Positions 1-7,608 are shown, counted from the first letter of the stretch. The stretch is DNA of 21,751 nucleotides from RCIO01 sp964629765 (GCA_964629765.1 CAZVTK010000072.1:1-21751); one strand, 5' to 3'. The notes: generated by a model from the letters alone, not told the origin. Made by a program: numbers and translations.

Positions 1-583
1 CCGACTTGCGGCTGATCTTGTCGATCTCGTCGATGTAGACGATGCCGCGCTGCGCCCGCTCGACATTGTAGTCGGCCGACTGGAGCAGCTTGAGGATGAT
101 GTTCTCCACATCCTCGCCGACATAGCCCGCCTCGGTCAGCGTCGTCGCGTCGGCCATGGTGAAGGGCACGTCGATGATTCGCGCCAGCGTCTGGGCGAGC
201 AGCGTCTTGCCGCAGCCCGTTGGGCCGATCAGCAGGATGTTCGACTTCGCCAGCTCGACGTCGTTGTTCTTGGCCGCATGGGCCAGCCGCTTGTAGTGGT
301 TGTGGACGGCAACCGACAGGACGCGCTTGGCGTGCTGCTGGCCGATCACGTAATCGTCCAGGACCTTGAGGATTTCCTGCGGGGTGGGCACGCCCTCGCG
401 CGACTTCACCATCGAGGATTTGTTCTCCTCGCGGATGATGTCCATGCACAGCTCAACGCATTCATCGCAGATGAACACGGTGGGGCCCGCGATCAGCTTG
501 CGGACCTCGTGCTGGCTCTTGCCGCAGAACGAGCAGTACAGCGTATTCTTGGAATCGCCGCCGCCGTTGCCGATCTTGCTCAT
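1..583 (-). CDS. clpX: ClpX, ATP-binding unfoldase subunit of the ClpXP protease (3' end outside window)
   Basis: This is the N-terminal 194 residues of ClpX, the AAA+ ring that unfolds tagged substrates and feeds them to ClpP. The N-terminal zinc-binding domain is complete, with cysteines C17, C20, C39 and C42 in the pattern CSFC...CDEC. The AAA+ core follows with Walker A GPTGCGKT at 120-127 and a Walker B region reading IVYIDEID shortly before the window edge. The start at 583 is supported by an AAGGAA ribosome site about 8 bases upstream and by the family-typical MSKIGNGGGDSK opening. The rest of the ATPase and the ClpP-binding loop lie beyond base 1. clpP lies directly upstream on the same strand, the usual rhizobial order. 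Nothing looks damaged in the visible part. Confidence 0.98.
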   Translation of the reverse strand, partial: MSKIGNGGGDSKNTLYCSFCGKSQHEVRKLIAGPTVFICDECVELCMDIIREENKSSMVKSREGVPTPQEILKVLDDYVIGQQHAKRVLSVAVHNHYKRLAHAAKNNDVELAKSNILLIGPTGCGKTLLAQTLARIIDVPFTMADATTLTEAGYVGEDVENIILKLLQSADYNVERAQRGIVYIDEIDKISRKS

Positions 584-851
584 ATTCCGGTTCCTTTCAG
601 TGCCGCCGCCGCGACGGCGCACGCCGCAAGGCGCTGCGTTCGGCCCGATCCCTTTGGCCCGATCAAGGTGCTTTCCGAACGAAATACAAATCGAAAATCA
701 CGACGATGATTCGCCACGCCCCGACCAAACGCTAAGCCGCCGAAACTCAACATTGGCTTAACGTAGGCCGGGCCGGCGCCGGAGTGAACAGGCAATCGTG
801 GCGGAATTGACGCACAACCGTCAAAAACGTGTCATGTTCCGCAGCGCGAGA
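584..851. other. clpP-clpX intergenic region with short repeats
   Basis: This 268-base stretch separates clpP from clpX and should hold the clpX promoter. I see no convincing promoter in it. Two details stand out. GGCCCGATC occurs twice in direct orientation, at 642-650 and 656-664. TTGACG at 807-812 and CGTCAA at 819-824 form a 6-bp inverted repeat with a 6-base loop, 28 bases past the clpP stop, which could be a weak terminator or a processing hairpin. No open frame here looks like a real gene. Confidence 0.4.
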
Positions 852-1484
852 TCAGCCCTTCGACGCCGTTTCCATGGCTTCGCGCGAGGTGATCACCTTG
901 TCGATCAGGCCGAACTCCAGCGCCTGGTCGGTGGTCATGAAGCGGTCGCGCTCCAGCGCGCTGTGCACGCTCTCGTAGCTCTGGCCCGTGTGCCTGACAT
1001 AGATCTCGTTCAGCCGGCGTTTCAGCGCCTCGGTCCACTGGGCATGGATCATGATGTCGGTCGCCTGGCCCTGATAGCCGCCGGAGGGCTGGTGCACCAT
1101 GATCGAGGCGTTGGGCGTGGCGAAGCGCATGTCCTTGGCGCCGGCGCACAGGAGCAGCGAGCCCATCGAGGCGGCTTGCCCGGTGCACAGGGTCGACACA
1201 GGCGGCTTGATGAACTGCATCGTGTCGTAGATGGCGAGGCCCGAGGTCACCACGCCGCCGGGCGAGTTGATGTAGAGGTTGATCTCCTTCTTGGGGTTCT
1301 CCGCCTCGAGGAACAGCAACTGGGCGCAGACGAGAGAGGCCATGCCGTCCTCGATGCCGCCAGTGATGAAGATGATGCGTTCCTTGAGCAGGCGCGAGAA
1401 GATGTCGAAGGCGCGCTCGCCGCGGTTGGTCTGCTCGACCACCATCGGAACGAGGTTCATGTAGGTCTCGACGGGGTCTCTCAT
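852..1484 (-). CDS. clpP: ClpP, ATP-dependent Clp protease proteolytic subunit
   Basis: A 210-residue serine peptidase of family S14 that forms the degradation chamber of ClpXP and ClpAP in the cytoplasm. The catalytic triad is visible as S106 in GQAASMGS, H131 in MVHQPSGG and D180 in LERDRFMT. The conserved SPGGVVTSGLAIYDTMQ stretch surrounds residues 74-90. The frame stays open upstream to 1586, but the family start MRDPVETYMNLVPMVVEQ and an AAGGA ribosome site about 8 bases upstream fix the start at 1484. Length matches alphaproteobacterial ClpP (about 200-210 residues). It is divergent from the repeat-protein gene at 1719 and precedes clpX by 268 bases, so clpX may also have its own promoter. 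Confidence 0.98.
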   Translation of the reverse strand: MRDPVETYMNLVPMVVEQTNRGERAFDIFSRLLKERIIFITGGIEDGMASLVCAQLLFLEAENPKKEINLYINSPGGVVTSGLAIYDTMQFIKPPVSTLCTGQAASMGSLLLCAGAKDMRFATPNASIMVHQPSGGYQGQATDIMIHAQWTEALKRRLNEIYVRHTGQSYESVHSALERDRFMTTDQALEFGLIDKVITSREAMETASKG

Positions 1485-1557
1485 GGTGCGGTCCTTCGGG
1501 CTGCGCGAAGCGGGCGCCGGCAGCGGCCGGCCCGCGGGATTCGGGATTGTTCGACGT

Positions 1558-1587
1558 AGATAGGATGGCGGCTCCGGCTTGCGCAAG
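1558..1587 (-). promoter_or_regulatory. Candidate clpP promoter
   Basis: Read on the minus strand, CTTGCG (1587-1582) and CTATCT (1563-1558) lie 18 bases apart and resemble the alphaproteobacterial housekeeping pattern CTTGAC...CTATAT. Transcription would begin near 1551, leaving a leader of about 67 bases. The -35 lies inside the perfect palindrome CTTGCGCAAG. A heat-shock type reading (CTTG with a CCATCCTA box) is also possible. This is pattern matching only. Confidence 0.35.
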
Positions 1588-1718
1588 GCTGGCCGCCGGG
1601 GCGGCAGCGCCTGCCCTCGCGTTAACGTAACCGCAAGATTTGGCTTTCCCGTCCGGCCACGGCGTCTATGCTTGCCCGAAAAAGCAGACAGTGCGCGTCA
1701 TTACCGGAGTTCTCAGGC

Positions 1719-2447
1719 ATGTCCTCGCGTATCCTTTCCATGGCGATCGCCGGCACGGCGATCATGGCCATGACGACCCAGACCGTGGCCGGCGGCTACG
1801 CCCAGTCCTGCTTCGAGCAGGTCAACTATCCTCCGCAATACAGGACCGTGCACGAGACGGTCATGGTCGATCCCGGCCGCAAGCATGTGGAGACGATCCC
1901 GCCGGTCTACGGCACCGAGAAGGTGCGCGTGCTGATCCGGCCCGAGCAGGTGAGCTACCGCGTCATCCCGGCCCGATACGGCTGGGCGACGGAAAAGGTG
2001 ATGATCCAGCCGGAGAGCACGATCGCGCGCCACATCCCGGCCGTCACGAAGACCGTACACCGCAAGGTGATGGTGTCGGAGGGCGGCTACACCTGGGAGT
2101 ACCAGTGGATCAAGGGCCGCAAGGTGCTGTGCAAGATAAAGCGCCCGGCGGTCTGGCAGACGGTGGCCGAGACCGTGGTCGTGCGCCCCGCGCAGACTGT
2201 GCACGAGCGCGTTCCCGCCCGCTGGGGCACCGAGAAGCGGCAGGTCATGATCTCGCCGGAGCGCAAGGAGCGCATCGTGATCCCGGCCGAATACGGCTAT
2301 TCGCACAAGCAGGTGATGATCCGCCCGGCCGAGAAGCGCGTGCACCACACGCCGCCGCGCTACGAGACGGTGGCGCGCACCGTGCAGGTTAGCCCCGGCT
2401 CGTCAGGCTGGCGCCAGGTGCAGATCGCCGGCCACTGCAAGGGCTGA
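1719..2447 (+). CDS. Secreted protein made of eight ~23-residue tandem repeats, unknown function
   Basis: This 242-residue protein has a hydrophobic N-terminus consistent with a Sec signal peptide, with likely cleavage after the alanine at about residue 24. From residue 41 to about 235 it consists of eight imperfect repeats of about 23 residues. They begin at 41, 65, 88, 111, 147, 170, 193 and 216, with a core like KxVMIxP followed by IPARY or a variant. Repeat 4 carries an extra 13 residues containing C138. Only two other cysteines occur in the mature chain, C31 and C240. Similar repeats occur in OmpA-like and other envelope proteins of several phyla; that is recollection, not a search. I chose 1719 over the upstream ATG at 1668 because the signal peptide starts there and GGAG lies about 10 bases upstream. 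The gene is monocistronic and ends in a strong terminator. Probably periplasmic or surface; no enzyme motif is visible. Confidence 0.8.
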   Translation: MSSRILSMAIAGTAIMAMTTQTVAGGYAQSCFEQVNYPPQYRTVHETVMVDPGRKHVETIPPVYGTEKVRVLIRPEQVSYRVIPARYGWATEKVMIQPESTIARHIPAVTKTVHRKVMVSEGGYTWEYQWIKGRKVLCKIKRPAVWQTVAETVVVRPAQTVHERVPARWGTEKRQVMISPERKERIVIPAEYGYSHKQVMIRPAEKRVHHTPPRYETVARTVQVSPGSSGWRQVQIAGHCKG

Positions 2448-2470
2448 CCGGCAGCGCATCCGCAGACGAG

Positions 2471-2503
2471 AAGGCGTCGCGCCCGCGCGGCGCCTTTTCT
2501 TTC
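2471..2503 (+). terminator. Intrinsic terminator of the repeat-protein gene
   Basis: The arms at 2471-2481 and 2486-2496 pair over 11 positions (one U-G wobble) around a 4-base loop, followed by TTTTCTTT. It sits 23 bases after the stop codon at 2447. The T-run overlaps the stop codon of the convergent acetyltransferase gene at 2502-2504. There is no T-run on the other strand, so it works as a plus-strand terminator. Confidence 0.85.
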
Positions 2504-3023
2504 AGTCCCAGGCCGCAATCCTCTCCTCGGACCAGCCGACAGGGACAAAACCCATCTTCTGGTAGAGCTGGAGCGCGCGCGGGCTGTCGAGCGTGTTGGT
2601 GTCGATGGTCAGCCTTTGCGGCCGCCGGTCCCATGCGGCGAAGATGGCCGAGGACAGGAGGAAGCGCGACAGCCCCCTGCCCTGAAACTCCGGCACCAGC
2701 CCGAAATACCGGATGCCGGCGCTGTCCGGCAGCGGCGCGAGGTCGAGCTCGAAAAAGCCGGCCGGGGCGCCGTCGCAATAGAGCACCTCGATCACGGTCG
2801 CCGGATCGTGCAGCGCGGCGGCAAGGTCGGCATCGCCGAGGCCGCGCCGCATCTGCCAGTGATGCGGCCGGCCGACGACCTCGTAGAGATACCGGTAAAA
2901 ATGCGGCGGGATCGCCTCCACCCGCATCAGCGCGAGGGCAAAACCGCTCGGCGCATGGACCCGCTGCGCGGGCGGGGCGCGCATCTCCAGATGCGTGATG
3001 CGGGCGAGCAGCTCCCGCGCCAT
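2502..3023 (-). CDS. GNAT-family N-acetyltransferase
   Basis: A 173-residue acetyltransferase of the GNAT superfamily, which transfers acetyl from acetyl-CoA to an amine. The acetyl-CoA pyrophosphate-binding loop is seen as GLVPEFQGRGLSRFLL, with Q114-S119 matching Q/RxxGxG/A loosely (Ser in the last place). The C-terminal strand-helix signature LYQKMGFVPVG (153-163) is clear. The start at 3023 has GAGAGG about 7 bases upstream. It is the last gene of the cysteine/sulfur operon, 14 bases after the sulfurtransferase stop. The substrate cannot be read from the sequence; the neighbours suggest a small amino-acid- or thiol-related amine, but this is inference. Its stop codon lies within the T-run of the convergent terminator. 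Confidence 0.9.
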   Translation of the reverse strand: MARELLARITHLEMRAPPAQRVHAPSGFALALMRVEAIPPHFYRYLYEVVGRPHHWQMRRGLGDADLAAALHDPATVIEVLYCDGAPAGFFELDLAPLPDSAGIRYFGLVPEFQGRGLSRFLLSSAIFAAWDRRPQRLTIDTNTLDSPRALQLYQKMGFVPVGWSEERIAAWD

Positions 3024-3037
3024 ACTAACCTCTCGGG

Positions 3038-3901
3038 TCAGCCTTTCGGCTCCGCAGGTCCGGTGACGACCGGGGTGTCGGCCCGCCCGCCCCACTCGCT
3101 CCACGAGCCGTCGTAAAGCCGGTTGTCGGTATGGCCGAGCGATTCCAGCGCGAGCGTGATCACGGCCGCGGTCACGCCCGAGCCGCAGGAGGTCACCACC
3201 GGCCCGTCGAGGTCGATGCCGGCGTCCTCCAGCTTCGCGCGCAGTTCGTCGAGCGGCAGCAGCTTGCCGTCCGCCGACAGCGACGCGGCCGGCACGTTGC
3301 GGGCGCCGGGCATGTGGCCCGAGCGCATGCCTGCGCGCGGCTCCGCGTCCGCGCCGGTGAAGCGGCCCGCGGGCCGCGCGTCGGCCACCTGCGCCGAGCC
3401 GGTCTCGACGATCTTGCGCATCGCCTCGAAGCTGGCGACGCGGCTTGCGTCGAAGTCGACGTCGAAGAGGTTCCCCGCGATCTTCGTCGGCTCGCCGGTC
3501 ACCGGGCGTCCGTCGCGCTTCCACCCGTCGATGCCGCCTTCCAGCACGTAGACCTCCTTCGCGCCCATCACGCGGAACAGCCACCACACGCGCGGCGCGG
3601 AGAAGAAGCCGGGGCCGTCATGCACGACGATGGTGTCGTCCGCCGCGATCCCCATGGAGCCGGCATAGCGCGCGAACAAAGGCGCGGGGGCGAGCGTGTG
3701 CGGCAGCGTCGCCTCGGGATCGACGACCTGATCCTGATCGAAATAGACCGAGCCCGGAATATGGCCGGCATCGTATTCGGCGCGCCCGTTGCGGCCCTGC
3801 GGCGGCAGATACCACGATGCGTCCACCACCTTCAGGCCCGGCGTGCCCAGCCGCTGCTGGAGCCAGTCGGCACTCACCACGAAACGGCTGGTCTTGCCCA
3901 T
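3038..3901 (-). CDS. sseA: 3-mercaptopyruvate sulfurtransferase (tandem rhodanese)
   Basis: A 287-residue protein with two rhodanese domains, roughly residues 8-128 (inactive) and 158-278 (catalytic). The active-site loop is CGSGVTA with the persulfide-forming C239. This is the mercaptopyruvate-type loop (CGSGVTA in Escherichia coli SseA) and not the thiosulfate-type CRxGVTA, so 3-mercaptopyruvate is the likely sulfur donor (EC 2.8.1.2). The N-domain has the family features VVDASWYLP and HIPGSVYFD. The start at 3901 is preceded by a strong GAGGAGG site 7-8 bases upstream, and it lies 20 bases after the stop of the AlaX-type gene. Linkage to cysteine synthase fits a role in cysteine degradation or persulfide supply. 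Confidence 0.95.
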   Translation of the reverse strand: MGKTSRFVVSADWLQQRLGTPGLKVVDASWYLPPQGRNGRAEYDAGHIPGSVYFDQDQVVDPEATLPHTLAPAPLFARYAGSMGIAADDTIVVHDGPGFFSAPRVWWLFRVMGAKEVYVLEGGIDGWKRDGRPVTGEPTKIAGNLFDVDFDASRVASFEAMRKIVETGSAQVADARPAGRFTGADAEPRAGMRSGHMPGARNVPAASLSADGKLLPLDELRAKLEDAGIDLDGPVVTSCGSGVTAAVITLALESLGHTDNRLYDGSWSEWGGRADTPVVTGPAEPKG

Positions 3902-3921
3902 GCAGTCCTCCTCAAATGGCC

Positions 3922-4674
3922 TCAGGCGGCCGGCAACGGCCCGAACCTGATGCGGAAGCGCCGGTTCTCGCGGCCCTTCTTCTCTATCTTGGCAATATGG
4001 ATCTCGCCCACCTCTATGGTGGAGGCGACGTGCGTGCCGCCGCAGGGCTGGCTGTCGACCGCGCCTTGCGCGCCGATCAGCACGAGGCGGATGCGGCCGG
4101 AGCCGGTGGGCGGGCGCACGTTCTTCGACTTCACCAGCCCCGGATTGGCCGCGAGCTCGGCATCGCTGATCCAGCGCGTCGAGACCGGGTGGCCTGCGCG
4201 CACCAGCTCCATCAACCGCTCGCTGACATCCTCGCGGGTAAAACCGGTGTCGGGAAGGTCGAAGTCGACGCGGCTTTCCTCCTCGCCGACCGCGGCGCCG
4301 GTGATCGGAAACGGGCACACCACGGTCAGCAGATGGCAGGCGGTGTGCATGCGCATCAGCTTCTGCCGCCGCGGCCAGTCGATGAGGAGGCGCACCCGCT
4401 CGCCCGGAACGGGCAAATCGTCCGCCCCCGCTGTGACATGGGCAGGGACGTGGACGATGTCGTCCTTGGTCTCGCCCGTCACGGTGGTCGCGATCGCGAC
4501 GGCCGAGCCGTCGGCGCGAACGAGCCTGCCGCTGTCGCCCGGCTGTCCGCCCGACGTGGCGTAAAACACCGTGCGGTCCGTCACGATGCCGCCGCGCTCG
4601 TTGACCGCGACGACCACGGCCTCCGTTTCCGTCAGATAGGCGTCTGCGCGAAACAGCGCCTCGGTGGTGCTCAT
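3922..4674 (-). CDS. AlaX-type alanyl-tRNA editing protein
   Basis: A 250-residue free-standing homologue of the alanyl-tRNA synthetase editing domain. Such proteins hydrolyse mischarged Ser-tRNA(Ala) or Gly-tRNA(Ala). All four metal-binding positions of the family are present: H110 and H114 in HTACH, C211 and H215 in CGGTH. The N-terminal GGQPGDSG motif (42-49) is typical of the AlaRS-like barrel. The protein lacks the synthetase core, so it is a trans-editing factor (AlaX-M-like in size). Its ATG overlaps the cysteine synthase TGA in an ATGA junction, which implies translational coupling, and no separate ribosome site is obvious. The fixed position between cysteine synthase and mercaptopyruvate sulfurtransferase hints at a link with cysteine levels, though the substrate is not readable from sequence. 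Confidence 0.93.
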   Translation of the reverse strand: MSTTEALFRADAYLTETEAVVVAVNERGGIVTDRTVFYATSGGQPGDSGRLVRADGSAVAIATTVTGETKDDIVHVPAHVTAGADDLPVPGERVRLLIDWPRRQKLMRMHTACHLLTVVCPFPITGAAVGEEESRVDFDLPDTGFTREDVSERLMELVRAGHPVSTRWISDAELAANPGLVKSKNVRPPTGSGRIRLVLIGAQGAVDSQPCGGTHVASTIEVGEIHIAKIEKKGRENRRFRIRFGPLPAA

Positions 4675-5705
4675 GCAGCAGGCTCCGGGGGCACGTCGAT
4701 CTCGCTGCGCCGCTCCAGCCAGCCGGGCGTCGGCAGGCCCTTGCCGCGCAGGAAGGCCGGGTTGAACAGCTTGGACTGGTAGCGCGTGCCGTAGTCGCAC
4801 AGCACGGTGACGATCCGCTTGCCCGGCCCGAGCGTCTTCGCCAGCCTGACCGCGCCGGCGATGTTCACGCCGGTCGAGCCGCCGAGGCACATGCCCTCCT
4901 CCAGCACCAGATCGAAGATGATCGGCAGCGCCTCGTCGTCGGGGATCTGGAACGAGAAGTCCGGCGCGAAGCCTTCGAGGTTCGCCGTGACGCGGCCCTG
5001 CCCGATGCCCTCGGTGATCGACCCGCCCTCGGCCTTCAGCTCGCCGGTGCTGTAGAAACTGTGCATAGCCGAGCCGAGCGGGTCGGCGAGCGCGATCCTG
5101 ACGTTGCGGTCGAAGCGCCGCAGCCCCTCGGCGACGCCGGCCAGCGTGCCGCCGGTGCCGATGGCGCTGACGAAGCCGTCGACCTTGCCGCCGGTGTCGC
5201 GCCAGATCTCGGCCGCCGTCGTCTCGATGTGGCCGTCACGGTTGGCGACGTTGTCGAACTGGTTCGCCCAGATCGCGCCGTTCGGCTCGGTGCGCGCGAG
5301 CTTCTCCGCCAGCCGGCCCGAAACCTTCACGTAGTTGTTGGGGTTCTTGTAGGGGACGGCGGGCACCTCGATCAGCTCGGCGCCGAGCAGGCGCAGCGCG
5401 TCCTTCTTCTCCTGGCTCTGCGTGTCGGGAATGACGATGACCGTGCGGTAGCCGAGCGCGCGCGCCACCACGGTCAGGCCGATGCCGGTGTTGCCGGCAG
5501 TGCCCTCGACGATCACCCCGCCGGGGCGCAGGAGGCCGCGCCGCTCGGCGTCGCGGATGATGAACAGCCCGGCGCGGTCCTTGACCGACTGGCCGGGATT
5601 CATGAATTCCGCCTTGCCGTAGATCTCGCAGCCGGTGAGCTCCGACGCCTTGCGCAGCTTGATCAGGGGCGTGTTGCCGATGGCGCCGAGAACGGTGTTG
5701 TGCAT
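4671..5705 (-). CDS. cysK: Cysteine synthase A-type PLP enzyme
   Basis: A 344-residue fold-type II PLP enzyme of the O-acetylserine sulfhydrylase/cystathionine beta-synthase family. It should make cysteine from O-acetylserine and sulfide. IGNTPLIKL (9-17) opens the catalytic domain, and K42 in GQSVKDRAG is the Schiff-base lysine. The substrate loop reads EGTAGNTG (67-74), with alanine where Escherichia coli CysK has serine (TSGNTG). The phosphate loop is GTGGT. The alanine variant and the longer C-terminus (ending after YQSKLFNPAFLRGKGLP) mark a distinct subgroup commonly annotated as cysteine synthase A in rhizobia. The start at 5705 has GGGAAGG upstream. It leads the operon with AlaX, sulfurtransferase and GNAT. 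A different beta-replacement substrate cannot be excluded. Confidence 0.93.
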   Translation of the reverse strand: MHNTVLGAIGNTPLIKLRKASELTGCEIYGKAEFMNPGQSVKDRAGLFIIRDAERRGLLRPGGVIVEGTAGNTGIGLTVVARALGYRTVIVIPDTQSQEKKDALRLLGAELIEVPAVPYKNPNNYVKVSGRLAEKLARTEPNGAIWANQFDNVANRDGHIETTAAEIWRDTGGKVDGFVSAIGTGGTLAGVAEGLRRFDRNVRIALADPLGSAMHSFYSTGELKAEGGSITEGIGQGRVTANLEGFAPDFSFQIPDDEALPIIFDLVLEEGMCLGGSTGVNIAGAVRLAKTLGPGKRIVTVLCDYGTRYQSKLFNPAFLRGKGLPTPGWLERRSEIDVPPEPAA

Positions 5706-5732
5706 GTGAAGCCTTCCCGATTTTCGGCCGCG

Positions 5733-5761
5733 ACCGTAGAAATGTGGCGCCGGGCTTTCAA
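5733..5761 (-). promoter_or_regulatory. Candidate promoter of the cysK operon
   Basis: On the minus strand TTGAAA (5761-5756) and TACGGT (5738-5733) are separated by exactly 17 bases. The start site would be near 5726, about 20 bases before the cysK ATG. The -35 box is good and the -10 box weak. Confidence 0.3.
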
Positions 5762-5796
5762 GCAGTGATTTTTCTCGAACCGCCCGCAAAACCGGC

Positions 5797-5813
5797 CTGA
5801 AAGACGCTTTCAG
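5797..5813. repeat. Perfect 7-bp inverted repeat between ATP12 and cysK
   Basis: CTGAAAG and CTTTCAG are separated by 3 bases. The element is about 60 bases past the ATP12 stop and 36 bases upstream of the candidate cysK -35 box. It could be a weak terminator for the upstream operon (on the minus strand a GGTTTTG stretch follows shortly) or an operator for the cysteine operon. The sequence alone does not decide. Confidence 0.4.
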
Positions 5814-5873
5814 CAGGGTTCTGGAGAAAATTCTTCCAACGGCCGATCTTCGCGCGCCTTTGCCGGCGCCTCG

Positions 5874-6674
5874 TCAGGATGCGGGCGACGCATCGTCCAG
5901 CGCATCGAGCGCCGTCGCAGCCGCCTCCATGTCGCGCCAGCGCGTCGCCCGGCGGGCCGCCGCTTCCGCATCCTCGCCCCAGAGCGCGACGTTCCAGTCC
6001 TCGTCGACATGGGCAGCACTCCATGCCTCGCGCGCGGTGAGCGCGCGGTCCTCGACCGCCAGCGCCAGCAGCGCCGAGCCTGTGAGGGTCGTCATCACAT
6101 GCAGGCTGGCGAGGCGGAACGGCTCCATGCGCCGCTCCAGATGCGCGCGCACCAGCGCGATGCTCTCGCGCGGCTGGGCTACATGCATGATGCCCTCCGA
6201 CAGCACGAAGCGCGCACCGATGGCCGACCGCGCCCAGTCGAGCACCGGATCCCAGGCATCGGCCTGCTTTTGCACCAGCCCCTCCGGCGAATCGGCGCGG
6301 TAGCAGACGAGGTCCGACGAGGCGTAGCGCAGCACCTCCTCCATCACCGCGCCGGGCTCGCTGGCCACCCCGTCGACGACGGTATTGGCGAGCCGGGTCA
6401 GCGGCATGGTGCGCGGATCGACGCGCTCGGCTTGCGCGGCGAACTCGGCCGCGACGAGAGCCGCAAGACGCAGGGCCGGGATCGCCAGCACCGCGCGGCC
6501 GGGCGTGCGCGCCGCCTTGCCGTCGAGCAGGACACCGTAGCCGCCATCCACCGCCCCGGCCGTCGCTTTGCTGTAAAAACGCTTCGGCAAGGGCTGCCGC
6601 ATCTGGTTCTGCGCGCGCCTGACCGGGTCCGGGTCGGAAGGCCCCGTCTCCAGGTCGCTCAGGATGTCACGCAT
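5874..6674 (-). CDS. ATP12-family F1-ATPase assembly chaperone
   Basis: A 266-residue protein of the ATP12 family, which in mitochondria binds the F1 alpha subunit and prevents its aggregation during assembly; alphaproteobacteria carry the bacterial counterpart. Family features include PLPKRFYSKA (about residues 28-37), a segment reading GYGVLLDGKAARTPG, and the stretch MPLTRLANTVVDGV. The conserved region SDLVCYRAD...LVQKQADAWDPVLDW follows. The C-terminus is helical and acidic, with DEDWNVALWGEDAEA. I place the start at 6674 (MRDILSDLE), which has GGAGG about 9 bases upstream and overlaps the EamA stop by 8 bases. Another in-frame ATG lies at 6683. It is the last gene of the crcB-rluA-eamA-ATP12 run. 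Confidence 0.93.
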   Translation of the reverse strand: MRDILSDLETGPSDPDPVRRAQNQMRQPLPKRFYSKATAGAVDGGYGVLLDGKAARTPGRAVLAIPALRLAALVAAEFAAQAERVDPRTMPLTRLANTVVDGVASEPGAVMEEVLRYASSDLVCYRADSPEGLVQKQADAWDPVLDWARSAIGARFVLSEGIMHVAQPRESIALVRAHLERRMEPFRLASLHVMTTLTGSALLALAVEDRALTAREAWSAAHVDEDWNVALWGEDAEAAARRATRWRDMEAAATALDALDDASPAS

Positions 6675-7608
6675 GGCTAGCATCCTCCGCCGCTGCCGGC
6701 CGGCCCGGCCGGTTGACCACATAGAGACCGACGGCGATCAGCGCCAGCGCCGCGAAGATGCGCCACGAGATCGGCTCGCCGAGGATGGCGGCGCCGCACA
6801 TCACGCCGAAGGCGGGCGACAGGAAGGTGAAGCTCGACAGGCTGGACGCCGGATAGTGGCGCATCAGCCAGAACCAGACGACATAGGTGATCGCGACGAT
6901 GTAGACCGCCTGCGCGAGCAGGGCGCCCGTGGCGGTCGGCGTCACCGCGCGCACCAGCGCGCCGCCGAGGGGCAGCAGCGGCAGCACCACGACCGCCGAC
7001 ACGGCGAGCTGGTAGAGCAGCACCTTCTCGGCGCTGGCGGCGGCGAGCTTCGAGCCCTTGATGACGATTGTCGTGCCGGCCCAGAACACGGCGGCGGCAA
7101 GGAGCATCAGGTCGCCGCGCAGCGCCCCGGCATCCGGCAGCGTCAGCCTGTCGGAGAACACCAGCACGACGCCGGCGAAGGCGAAGACCAGCCCCGTCAC
7201 CTTGGCCGCGGTGATCCGCTCGCCGAGGAACAGCCAGGCGCCCACCAGCACGAAGAAGGGCATGGTGTTGATCATCAGCGACCCGCGCGCCACCGTCGTA
7301 TAGTCGTAGGCGAAGAAGATCAGCACGAACTCCGCCGCAAACAGCACGCCGGCCAGCAGGCCGCCCCGCAAGGTGCCGTCGCGCTCGAAGACTGCGATGC
7401 CGCGCAGCCGGCACCAGCCGTAGACCAGCGCGGCCGCGATGACCGAGCGGGCGACCATCACGAAGAGCGGGCTGTAGCCGGCATTGGCCAGCTTGATCAG
7501 CACGCCGTTGAGGCCCCACGAGAAGGTGAGCGCGATCATGGCCACGACCGCGAAGCCGTCGATCGCCTGCGGCTGGCGCAGGACGCCCGTGCCGGTCGCC
7601 GCGCTCAT
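6667..7608 (-). CDS. EamA-family (DMT) membrane transporter
   Basis: A 313-residue inner-membrane protein of the drug/metabolite transporter superfamily, with two EamA halves of about five helices each. The first half covers roughly residues 20-150 (with TFSWGLNGVLIKLAN) and the second 160-300 (with AAAVFWAGTTIVIKGSK). The pattern LGERITAAKVTGLVFAFAGV and its counterpart LGEPISWRIFAALALIAVG close each half. The start at 7608 overlaps the TGA of the pseudouridine synthase gene as ATGA, so translation is probably coupled; its own TGA overlaps the ATP12 start. The substrate is unknown; family members export amino acids, nucleobases or other metabolites. Placement inside a housekeeping operon says nothing clear about the substrate. 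Confidence 0.93.
   Translation of the reverse strand: MSAATGTGVLRQPQAIDGFAVVAMIALTFSWGLNGVLIKLANAGYSPLFVMVARSVIAAALVYGWCRLRGIAVFERDGTLRGGLLAGVLFAAEFVLIFFAYDYTTVARGSLMINTMPFFVLVGAWLFLGERITAAKVTGLVFAFAGVVLVFSDRLTLPDAGALRGDLMLLAAAVFWAGTTIVIKGSKLAAASAEKVLLYQLAVSAVVVLPLLPLGGALVRAVTPTATGALLAQAVYIVAITYVVWFWLMRHYPASSLSSFTFLSPAFGVMCGAAILGEPISWRIFAALALIAVGLYVVNRPGRPAAAEDASHA

Noticed and set aside
1485..1586. N-terminal extension of ClpP to 1586
   Set aside because: The extra 34 codons are proline/arginine-rich, unlike any ClpP N-terminus, and a proper ribosome site precedes the ATG at 1484.
3131..4782. Long plus-strand frames of 445-477 codons
   Set aside because: Antisense to the sulfurtransferase and AlaX genes, with no recognisable domain and skewed composition.
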